Assembly (NCBI GenBank): GCA_934621385.1
Contig: CAKTUI010000003.1
Coordinates: 1 to 64,000, forward strand
Origin: an uncultured Kiritimatiellota bacterium
Lineage (GTDB): Bacteria; Verrucomicrobiota; Kiritimatiellia; RFP12; UBA1067
DNA: 64,000 bases
Direction: 5' to 3'
The stretch's first letter is position 1; each line of letters begins with the position of its first letter. The translations under genes were made by a program, and so were the position numbers. The notes under the pieces were generated by a model. The model saw only the letters and a program-made list of their open reading frames with translations, was not told where the DNA came from and searched no databases. Shown piece by piece: positions 1 through 7,425 of this stretch.

Positions 1-422
1 GTTCCCGCATTCTCCTGGACCGTCTGCGCCGCGCTCGCAAACGCGGCAGTCGGCAACGCCGGCGGCGGAGCTTCCGACGCCGCGATGGTCAGGGTGTGCG
101 TCGTCGTCGCGCCGAGCGTCGCGCCGGTCGGCGTTCCCAACACCACAATGATGGTCTCCGCCGGCTCGGCGAGGCCGTCGGCCGCGAGGACAATATCGAT
201 CGTTCCCGAGGTTTGCCCCGCCGGGATCGTCAGTGGCGAGGCCGGAATTTGGTAGTCCGCGCCAGCGAGGGCCGTACCGCCCAGCGTGAAGGGAATCGAT
301 ACCGCCGAGGAGGACGCCTGCGAAAGGACCACGGAGATGGAAACCGTTCCCGCATTCTCCTGGACCGTCTGCGCCGCGCTCGCAAACGCGGCAGTCGGCA
401 ACGCCGGCGGCGGAGCTTCCGA
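1..422. repeat. Tandem 345-bp Calx-beta coding repeat
   Basis: Bases 1-77 are identical to 346-422, a period of 345 bp or 115 codons, matching one Calx-beta domain plus its proline linker. Divergence begins immediately after base 77/422 where the second copy leaves the repeat. Only the tail of the next copy is in the window. Confidence 0.85.
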
Positions 423-1646
423 GGCCGTGGGGTTCACACGGTAGATCGTTCCGCATTCGTCGCAGACGCGGTCCTTCGTTCCCATGCCGAAATAGAAGGT
501 GTCGCCGACCTTCTCAAATGACATGGCGAAGGTTGTGGCGCGGAACGAGAACAGCTCCTTCCAAGACACGGCGTCGGTGGACGCGAAGACGCGGTTCACG
601 TATTTCCGATCCGTGTTGGCAAGCAACGTCCTGTCCTGGACGAGGAGGTAGGCCGTGCCGTCCTTGACCAGGATGTCCCACGGAACCTGTCCGGTGGCGG
701 CGGGGATGGCCGTCGCGCTGAACGTGGTGCCGTCGAACGTCGAGACATAGGCACCGAAAGGGTCGTTCTGGTGGTCGTTGAACTCGTAGGCGCCGATGTA
801 GAGGCACTTGTTCCCGAATTGCGCCGGACGGACCAGCTTCAGATTGTTCCCCGGAAGGTTCGACTGGTCTGGGAAAGCCATGGCCGCACTGATGGGGTCT
901 GGGACGGCCCAGATCTGCTGGGCCTTGTTCCAGTAACGGAAGGCGTCGCGGGAATTCCAGTCGCCGTAGCCTGTGGACGTCATCAACTGATCGCCGTACG
1001 GGAGGAAGGCGTATTTTCTCCCGGCGAGGGGGTATCTTTGTTGCTGGTACCAGTTCGCGCCGCCGTCGTCCGAGCGCCACAAGTAGTTGCCGCTGCCGCA
1101 TGCGAACATTTTCCCGTCGAATTCGGCCATGTCGTAGACATGAACTTCGCCGGTAAGCCAGCCACCGTTGCTCCATTTCCCAGACGTGTTTCGTTTGTAG
1201 TAGCAATTGTAGCTGCTGGTTCCCGGCGGGTCGTGGTCGGGAACGTACAGGCAGCCATCGCTGAAAACCCGGAACACATCCGCCTGCTCGCCGTCGATCT
1301 TATAGGATAACTGGGCGGCGCCCGTGGCCGGGTCGATCTCCCAGACCTCCGCGGGGCCGGCGTTGGGCGAGGGCCCGGTGTTCGCGCTGTTCCCGCTCCC
1401 GATGAAGACCTTGCCGTCATGGTATTTCATATCCCACACATTGCGAGCGTAGGTGCTTTGCGTGATCTTCCCGTCGGGGTAGCGGCCGATGAGCGGAATG
1501 CCAAGGTTCTGAAGCCGATCGGTGATGTCGGGGGCGGCCGCCGAGGTCTGGAGCGAGAACAACGCGGCAAGCACCGCGGCAACATAGCGTATCATTTTCA
1601 TAGTCTCACATACCTTAACGGAGAACCTCTTGATGTCATTTCTCAT
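1..1646 (-). CDS. Secreted protein with Calx-beta repeats (C-terminus cut by window edge)
   Basis: The minus-strand frame is open from 1646 to the window edge, so about 548 residues are visible and the C-terminus is missing. It starts with the shared MRNDIKRF cassette, which continues in frame into a second Met (1601) and the hydrophobic stretch MIRYVAAVLAALFSL. This suggests that a cassette was spliced in front of an older signal peptide. Residues about 45-400 are rich in GxxW, Tyr and Asp repeats resembling a beta-propeller of the sialidase/BNR kind, but I do not recognise a specific enzyme. From about residue 405 a proline spacer is followed by a Calx-beta-like domain (QENAGT, then GADY, then AEPAET), and a second copy begins at the edge. 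Calx-beta domains are extracellular calcium-binding adhesion modules. RBS GAGGAGG lies 5 bases before the start at 1646. Function inferred: cell-surface or secreted carbohydrate-related protein. Confidence 0.75.
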   Translation of the reverse strand, partial: MRNDIKRFSVKVCETMKMIRYVAAVLAALFSLQTSAAAPDITDRLQNLGIPLIGRYPDGKITQSTYARNVWDMKYHDGKVFIGSGNSANTGPSPNAGPAEVWEIDPATGAAQLSYKIDGEQADVFRVFSDGCLYVPDHDPPGTSSYNCYYKRNTSGKWSNGGWLTGEVHVYDMAEFDGKMFACGSGNYLWRSDDGGANWYQQQRYPLAGRKYAFLPYGDQLMTSTGYGDWNSRDAFRYWNKAQQIWAVPDPISAAMAFPDQSNLPGNNLKLVRPAQFGNKCLYIGAYEFNDHQNDPFGAYVSTFDGTTFSATAIPAATGQVPWDILVKDGTAYLLVQDRTLLANTDRKYVNRVFASTDAVSWKELFSFRATTFAMSFEKVGDTFYFGMGTKDRVCDECGTIYRVNPTASEAPPPALPTAAFASAAQTVQENAGTVSISVVLSQASSSAVSIPFTLGGTALAGADYQIPASPLTIPAGQTSGTIDIVLAADGLAEPAETIIVVLGTPTGATLGATTTHTLTIAASEAPPPALPTAAFASAAQTVQENAG

Positions 1647-1761
1647 ATTGACCTCCTCATTACCTGTTGACGCGAACACTGACGACAGCCCTACCCATGC
1701 AAGACTGTCGGTATTATAGCACCTCCGGGGCGCGGAGAACAATTGCATAAAACTACAGTGC
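1621..1761. repeat. Promoter/leader cassette, copy A
   Basis: This stretch carries promoter, untranslated leader, GAGGAGG ribosome-binding site and first codons of the gene at 1646. It is nearly identical to 12561-12702 and clearly related to 7212-7352. Homology stops just after ACAGTGC at 1761, where the 3' end of the DUF4143 gene (1773) begins. Unlike the other two copies, only the MRNDIKRF start is kept, not the rest of the signal peptide. Confidence 0.85.
1713..1742 (-). promoter_or_regulatory. Promoter of cassette A (TTGTTC-18-TATAAT)
   Basis: On the minus strand TTGTTC (1742-1737) and TATAAT (1718-1713) are 18 bases apart and lie about 67 bases before the start codon at 1646. The same elements at the same spacing occur in the other two cassette copies. 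Confidence 0.7.
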
Positions 1762-1772
1762 ATTCACGAAGG

Positions 1773-3047
1773 TTACTCCCCCATGACAATGCGCGAATCG
1801 AGCAAGAACGGGATGACACCGACAAAGACAACTCCCTCCTCATTCTGCCAAAGACGCCCATTTCCCCCCGTGACGACGAGACGGCGGAAGAAATCACCCG
1901 ACTTTCTGAATGGACGAACCTCATTCTCCAATTTCTCGTGGTCATCCATGTTCAATGCCGACTGAATGTAGACACGCTTGAATCCGCAGTTGACAACGAA
2001 ATCGATTTCGAACTCCTTGCGAACGCTCTTTCCTCCTGCATCCTTCTCGATTGACTGGACAACGCCCACATCGACATTATATCCACGACGCAGCAGTTCA
2101 CAATAGATGACATTCTCCATCAAGTGCGTTCGCTCAATTTGTCGGAAATTCAACCGCGCATTACGAAGCCCCGTATCAACACAATAATACTTGGCCGCAC
2201 CTTCAAGATATTTTCGTCCTTTCACGTCATAACGAGATGCCTTTTCAAAAAGAAAAGAATGGCAGAAGATGTCAAGATAGCGGGCTACCGTCTGAGGACA
2301 GGTCGACAAGGACGCCGTCGTCGTCAGCGTGTCCGAGATGCGCTTGGCATTGGTCAGGCCGCCAACCGCACTCGCCATTACATCGCAAACGGCGCCAAGA
2401 GCCACGTCGTTCTTCAGCGAATACCGTTCGACAATATCGGCAAAATACACCCGTTTGAAGAGATTCTTGAGATACGTCTCACGCGAACTCTGGTCAGGCG
2501 ACAAGACGGCCAGCGGCATACCGCCCCAAACGAGAAAGTCCTCCCAAGCGTCAACCTTCTCCTTTCCGCCAATTTGATAATATTCAGCAAAAGAAAGTGG
2601 CCACATACGAATGATAGTACCGCGATCCCGGAAATTCGTCGCGATATCTTCAGACGGCATTTCCGAATTTGATCCTGTCACATAGACATCGGCTTTCTTC
2701 ATGAGCGTGTTCAATACATCGTAAAATGTCACGCTGTCGCCATCAACGGGCTTACATTCTTGAATCTCGTCGATAAGCACATACATCTGCCGTCCATCCG
2801 CCAACAACCGCGCCTTGACATGTTCAGAAAGCTTACGCGGATTTCTCAATTGCTCAAATTCGTCTTCATCAAGGCGAATCTCGATGATCTGACTCGAATC
2901 AACGCCCTGTCCGCGAAGATAGTCACAAAAGATGTCAAAGAGGAAATAACTCTTTCCGCAGCGGCGTATGCCGGTAATGACCTTCACAAGCCCATTGTGC
3001 ATGAACTTCTTAATTTGGTCAAGATAACCATCTCGCGCAATCCTCAT
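1773..3047 (-). CDS. AAA ATPase with C-terminal DUF4143
   Basis: A 424-residue protein of the AAA_14/DUF4143 family. The Walker A motif GIRRCGKS is at residues about 26-33 and the Walker B-like region YVLIDEIQE at about 90-98. The C-terminal half, after the YFADIVERY segment, matches the DUF4143 region, which often ends in a nuclease-like fold. Members are common in gut anaerobes, occur in many scattered copies and have no settled function; some accompany mobile or toxin loci. Length is normal for the family and there is no frameshift. It is AT-richer than its neighbours, which suggests separate acquisition. A TATGAT-like -10 lies upstream near 3090. It ends 12 bases before cassette copy A. 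Confidence 0.9.
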   Translation of the reverse strand: MRIARDGYLDQIKKFMHNGLVKVITGIRRCGKSYFLFDIFCDYLRGQGVDSSQIIEIRLDEDEFEQLRNPRKLSEHVKARLLADGRQMYVLIDEIQECKPVDGDSVTFYDVLNTLMKKADVYVTGSNSEMPSEDIATNFRDRGTIIRMWPLSFAEYYQIGGKEKVDAWEDFLVWGGMPLAVLSPDQSSRETYLKNLFKRVYFADIVERYSLKNDVALGAVCDVMASAVGGLTNAKRISDTLTTTASLSTCPQTVARYLDIFCHSFLFEKASRYDVKGRKYLEGAAKYYCVDTGLRNARLNFRQIERTHLMENVIYCELLRRGYNVDVGVVQSIEKDAGGKSVRKEFEIDFVVNCGFKRVYIQSALNMDDHEKLENEVRPFRKSGDFFRRLVVTGGNGRLWQNEEGVVFVGVIPFLLDSRIVMGE

Positions 3048-3137
3048 AATTAAATATTCCGTAGAATTCTACACAACGCAGACATGATATCATAACTGCG
3101 CCTTTGCGTCAATCCACCGGGCCCTGGAGGTGTACTC

Positions 3138-3173
3138 GGTCGGTCAACACCGCTATCGCGGTGTTGACCGACC
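3138..3173. terminator. Perfect 16-bp hairpin after the DUF2341 gene
   Basis: Arms 3138-3153 and 3158-3173 are exact reverse complements around the loop TATC. It lies between the stop of the large minus-strand gene (3310) and the start of the ATPase gene (3047). No T-run follows on either strand, so it is either a rho-assisted or RNA-processing terminator, or an unrelated dispersed palindrome. Confidence 0.5.
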
Positions 3174-3309
3174 CCGGCATCTGAGCATCTGAGCTTTTCG
3201 AGTCGTCGAGTCCGAAGCCGCAGTCGGCTTTCAGGATCTTCCCATTGTCCGGAAGGACGAGTGGGGACAGACCCCCTGATTCATCAGCAACGTTTTCATC
3301 CAAGGCCCC

Positions 3310-6300
3310 TTACCTGACCCGGATGATGAACCCGGCCGGGGCGAGGCGGACGCCCAGCGACACCGGATTTTCGCCCTCCTTCTCCTCCGACCAAACGAAC
3401 GTAGCGTTCGCGCCCGGCTGAGCGGCTGTCTGGATGATTTTGGGACAGATGCCCCTCCCCCAGCTGATCAGCGTCGTGTTCGTCTTCTGCAGGCCAATTG
3501 CCGCCGGCGAGTCACGTGCGATGTCGACCGTAATCGGCCACAGGCGCTCCTCATCCCATTTGTGGCCCAAGATATAGCCGGGTTTGGCGTGAGCGTTGAC
3601 GAACGGCGGCGTCTCATAGCCTCCGACCGGCAGCGCAAATTCCAGCCGTACGTTCGCGGTCTCCCGCTCCGAGCGGAGCACCGCGCCCTGCGCCGAGCAA
3701 CGGAAAACCGGCTGTTTGCCAGCGAACCGAATCGTGCCGCCATCCATATTCGAGCCGAGCACCACGCATGACCGCACCTCAAGCGTTGCGTCGTCAATCA
3801 CCGTCAGGCCCCCGCCGAACATGTAGTCCGCGCAGGTGAGGGACGTGCCCCGGTCGAGCAACAGTCTGCCGCCGTTGTTGTTATACAGGGGGCCCACATT
3901 CCAGCTCGCCCCGTTGGACAGCCGCACCTCGCCGTCGAAGGCACTCAAAGTCGTGCCAGGCGACTCAAGCGCCACGCCGTCCAGGGCCAGGCGCAGGCTC
4001 GCCCCGGTGAGTGTCGGAGCGTTTTTCACCGATAGCTTCGCATCTTCCGCTCCAAGCCCGTCCGCACGGGCAAACGTGACATCTACGCCCTGCTGACTCA
4101 GGTCGAGGGTTCCGACGCTCATCGCCCTGCTCAGAACGATCCGCGCCTCCGTGCCGGCTGGGAAGAAGACCTTCGCCGCCGAGGACTGCGGATAGCCGCA
4201 CGAGTCCCCCTCCTGGTTGTCGCTCCAGTTCGCCGAGGTTCCCCAGTCGCTGTCCTCCGCCGCGCCCGTCCAGGTGTAGGTCGTTGTGTCCAGCGTATGG
4301 CACTCCGCCACGTCTGTCCTTGTCGTGACTACGGCCGTTTCGCCGGCGGATGTCGAGACCGCGCGAAACTGCCAGTAGTAGGTCCGCTCGAAGTCGGGGA
4401 AGGTGTGCTCGAACGAGAACTCCCCTACCTGCATGTCGCGCGGACCGCCCACCTGGTCGAACGTGTCCGCGTCATTCGACTCGCCGACCCAGAGCGAGAC
4501 CGACGCCACGTCGCCCATGCCGGCGTCCGTCAGCCGGCCCCTGAACGTCACCGTGCGACGCGAGACGGCCGCCGAGACCGAGCCGAACGCCGGGGCCCCA
4601 GCCATCGTCACACGCTTCGTCGGACTGCGCGTGCACCGCCCGTCCGCCTCCGCCTCGATGCAGACGTAATACGTCTCGCCCGGAGCCAGGTACTTCGGCG
4701 ACGACGCATTGGGCTCGAAGAGCGTCAGCTCGAAGGCACCGAACGACGGGCAGACGGAGTCGGCAGGCCCCGTCCAGGCCGGGGTCATCTCGTCTTCCGA
4801 CGGGCCGACCAGCACCGTCAGCGTGCATGGCCCGCCGGCGTAGTCCTTCAGGTCGCCCGTCACCGTCAGCTTGTCGCCCTTACGGCCGTCGAGCGCGTCG
4901 AGGGAGACCTCCGGATCGGCGACGTCTCGCCAGTAGATGCTCGGCGACCAGACCGGGCGCTCACCGTCAAGAAGGCAGCAGCGGAGGACGAGGCTTTCGT
5001 CCGTCCCCCAGTTGGACGGCAGGGGGGCAGTCGCATCCGTCTTGCCGGCCTCGATCGTGGCGACACACGTCCTGTTCGCCCACCCCTCCAGCGTGTCGCC
5101 GCCATGCTCAGGGCCCCAGGCGACATACAGGTCGCGCTTGCCGGACGCGGCAGGGAAGGTCAGGGCCAGCCTCTGACGGGCGCCATCCGAGATGACCTCC
5201 TTCACCGAGACGGACGCGCGGCCGTTCACCCTGAAGAGCGATCCGTCCCCCGGATCCATCATCAGATTCCAGGTCGTGCCGCCATCATCCGACCAGCCCA
5301 TGTTCTCCGTGTTCAGGTAGTCGGCGGTCGAATTGCAGCCGCCGGCGTGGCCAGAGCCGTCGCTCAGCCGGATCTCGATCGGATACCAGCCAGTCTCCTT
5401 CGGCTCAAACGGCGAGGAGGTTATGATGGAGGACCAGCTGCTGACTTCTTCAAGAAGCGTGGTCGTTTCCCCGGTTCTCGGATCGGTGATTTGGATGCGC
5501 TCGTTGTCGTCGATGCACGTGCGGAAGAGGTACTTCTTGCCGCCTTCCAGGCGCATCTTGCCCCAGTAGACCCACTGGCCGCCGTTCTCTGGCCAGCAGA
5601 CCTCGTCGCCCCAGACGTCGGATGTGCGCTTCGTCGTCCCCGGCTTGTTGCCGAGGTAGGCGGCCAGCACGCCAAGCTCACGGCGGTAAATGCGCTCGCC
5701 GTCCTCGTATTTGTGCCAGTCCGTCCCCTGCGGAAGCTCGGCATAGCTCTTGTCCCATTTCGCGTTCGCCTGCGTGAAGAACGTCTGGTTCAGCCCGGGC
5801 TCGCTGAACCCGTCCGGCGACACGGCCGTCTTCACGCGCAGGACGCTGCTTTCGATGGACTGATCGAGATTGTTGCGGACGACGAGGCGGACGAAATACG
5901 TTCGCCCGGGCTGGAGCCGCGAGAGGCAAAACTCCTCGCCCCCCGCCTGGTAGATCGTCTTGACCTCCTGCGTCCGGTTAAGCGACGCGGCGTCGAAGCC
6001 ATACTCAAGGGTCAGCGTCGCGGATGCCGCACCTTCGCCCAGTCCCGACACGTAGGCCATGAAGTCGGCAGAGGCGTCGCCGACTGCAGAGGACCGAAAC
6101 ACCATGAGGCTAAGCGTCGGGTCGGCCGACGCAAGGATCTCCGCCATGTCATACGCGATAAAGCCCCGGTTGGCCGCCGTGTCATGTTCGGCCTTCACCC
6201 AGTCGGCCGGGGCCGCGCCGCCCATCAGGCGGCACTCGTCGAACGCGCCCATGGCGAACTTGTCCGTGCCATTCGAGTTGCAGCCGATCGAGAACTTGAA

Positions 6301-7242
6301 GCCGTTGTCCGTCGCCGGGTCGATCTTGCCCTGGGCGCACCGTTCGCCATTGGCGTAGACGTACAGGTCCTCGTTGTCGTAGACGAAGGCGAGATGCACC
6401 CAGTTCTGGTGAAGGCCGGGGGACGGCAGCGAGAAGGTGACTGTCCGGTCGTTGGCATCGCCGCGGGCCGTGAACTTCGTCATGCTGCCGCCGTTCGACT
6501 CGACTTCCCAGCCGGGTCCCTCATACTGCGCCTTGCGGGAGAACAGGCGGAAGTGGCCGGACGCGGACTCACAGCGCACCCAGCCGGAAATCGTGAACAC
6601 GCCGTCCTTGAACACGCCGGCAGGGTCGCAGGCGTCGGAACTGGACACCTGGAGAGGCACCGAGAGATAGGACATTTTGTTCGTCGCCGTCGTGCGCGCA
6701 CCGCCGACCGGCGCATCGGAGCCGTTGTAGCGGACGCTTTCGGACGTTTCGCCCTTCGGCGTCGCGTCATAGGCCGCCCCATGCCTCGTCGAGTTCGAGC
6801 AGACGCCGTCCGCCTCGCCCATGTGCCAGACGCCGGCATAGTTCGCGTTCCAGGTTCCAGACGCGTTTGATGACGTGACCGGCCCACCCCCCCACTGGAC
6901 GAAGAAGGACTTGCCTTTCGCCAGTTGCGGCAGCTTCACCCAGAAGAGCGACTCGCCGGACGGATTCCACGTGTCCAGCTGATAGGCGAGCGGCTCGCCG
7001 TTCTCGTCCACAAACACGACATCAGAGCCGTCCGCCTTGCATGTGTCGTAGTGAAAGCCGTCCACCGTCTGCGGCGACAGGCGCACAAGAACCGGGAAGT
7101 CCGCCAGCTCGGCGCCGGCATACCCCTGCACCGTCAGCCTGGCCTGATAGGACGGCGCCGCCAGCGCCGCAGAGACGGCCAGGCCGCAAGCGGCAAGCAC
7201 CGCAACGAAGAACCTCTTGATGTCATTTCTCATGTCTCTCAT
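3310..7242 (-). CDS. Giant secreted DUF2341/LamG protein with passenger-like C-terminus
   Basis: I start this 1310-residue protein at 7242 (MRDMRNDIKRFF...), 6 bases after GAGGAG. The open frame extends 55 codons further but that part contains the promoter. After the signal peptide, residues about 30-115 form a DUF2341 domain and about 120-335 a concanavalin-like LamG domain. A long beta-sandwich region with a PA14-like stretch follows at about 480-640. From about 1040 a TWTG...W...NW motif starts a beta-strand-rich, autotransporter-passenger-like region. The protein ends in AGFIIRVR, a terminus close to that of the next gene (AGFMIKVR). The family is extracellular and probably binds or degrades polysaccharide; no catalytic residues are recognised. 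Its 3' end (TTACCTGACC on the plus strand) also matches that of the next gene. Confidence 0.85.
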   Translation of the reverse strand: MRDMRNDIKRFFVAVLAACGLAVSAALAAPSYQARLTVQGYAGAELADFPVLVRLSPQTVDGFHYDTCKADGSDVVFVDENGEPLAYQLDTWNPSGESLFWVKLPQLAKGKSFFVQWGGGPVTSSNASGTWNANYAGVWHMGEADGVCSNSTRHGAAYDATPKGETSESVRYNGSDAPVGGARTTATNKMSYLSVPLQVSSSDACDPAGVFKDGVFTISGWVRCESASGHFRLFSRKAQYEGPGWEVESNGGSMTKFTARGDANDRTVTFSLPSPGLHQNWVHLAFVYDNEDLYVYANGERCAQGKIDPATDNGFKFSIGCNSNGTDKFAMGAFDECRLMGGAAPADWVKAEHDTAANRGFIAYDMAEILASADPTLSLMVFRSSAVGDASADFMAYVSGLGEGAASATLTLEYGFDAASLNRTQEVKTIYQAGGEEFCLSRLQPGRTYFVRLVVRNNLDQSIESSVLRVKTAVSPDGFSEPGLNQTFFTQANAKWDKSYAELPQGTDWHKYEDGERIYRRELGVLAAYLGNKPGTTKRTSDVWGDEVCWPENGGQWVYWGKMRLEGGKKYLFRTCIDDNERIQITDPRTGETTTLLEEVSSWSSIITSSPFEPKETGWYPIEIRLSDGSGHAGGCNSTADYLNTENMGWSDDGGTTWNLMMDPGDGSLFRVNGRASVSVKEVISDGARQRLALTFPAASGKRDLYVAWGPEHGGDTLEGWANRTCVATIEAGKTDATAPLPSNWGTDESLVLRCCLLDGERPVWSPSIYWRDVADPEVSLDALDGRKGDKLTVTGDLKDYAGGPCTLTVLVGPSEDEMTPAWTGPADSVCPSFGAFELTLFEPNASSPKYLAPGETYYVCIEAEADGRCTRSPTKRVTMAGAPAFGSVSAAVSRRTVTFRGRLTDAGMGDVASVSLWVGESNDADTFDQVGGPRDMQVGEFSFEHTFPDFERTYYWQFRAVSTSAGETAVVTTRTDVAECHTLDTTTYTWTGAAEDSDWGTSANWSDNQEGDSCGYPQSSAAKVFFPAGTEARIVLSRAMSVGTLDLSQQGVDVTFARADGLGAEDAKLSVKNAPTLTGASLRLALDGVALESPGTTLSAFDGEVRLSNGASWNVGPLYNNNGGRLLLDRGTSLTCADYMFGGGLTVIDDATLEVRSCVVLGSNMDGGTIRFAGKQPVFRCSAQGAVLRSERETANVRLEFALPVGGYETPPFVNAHAKPGYILGHKWDEERLWPITVDIARDSPAAIGLQKTNTTLISWGRGICPKIIQTAAQPGANATFVWSEEKEGENPVSLGVRLAPAGFIIRVR

Positions 7243-7423
7243 GTCGAACTCCTCACTATCTGTTGATGCGAACGCTGATGACAGCCCTGCCCATGCAAGA
7301 CTGCCGATATCATAGCACCTCCGGAGCGCGGAAAACAATTGCATAAAACTACAGTACGTGAAGGGGTGCGATTTTGCTATCATGCGGGACATGATCCCTG
7401 GCAGCACAATCGCCCTCCTGGCC
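7177..7423. repeat. Promoter/signal-peptide cassette, copy B, with sensor-kinase 5' remnant
   Basis: It matches 12533-12770 across the signal-peptide codons (MRNDIKRFFVAVLAACGLA), RBS, leader and promoter. It continues past the promoter into sequence homologous to the first codons of the divergent histidine kinase (here 7381-7423). That kinase remnant is then cut off, directly at the shared 3' end of the beta-helix gene. The copy shows that a divergent kinase once stood here or that the block was copied from the 12.7 kb locus. Confidence 0.85.
7309..7338 (-). promoter_or_regulatory. Promoter of cassette B (TTGTTT-18-TATGAT)
   Basis: Minus-strand TTGTTT (7338-7333) and TATGAT (7314-7309) keep the 18-base spacing of the other copies, each with one base changed, so this copy may be weaker. 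Confidence 0.65.
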
Positions 7424-7425
7424 CC

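Noticed and set aside
3109..3303. 64-codon minus-strand frame after the DUF2341 gene
   Set aside because: It spans the perfect hairpin and has no RBS or domain; probably non-coding.
4297..6870. Plus-strand 857-codon open frame opposite the DUF2341/LamG gene
   Set aside because: Antisense shadow in GC-rich DNA with no protein-like pattern.
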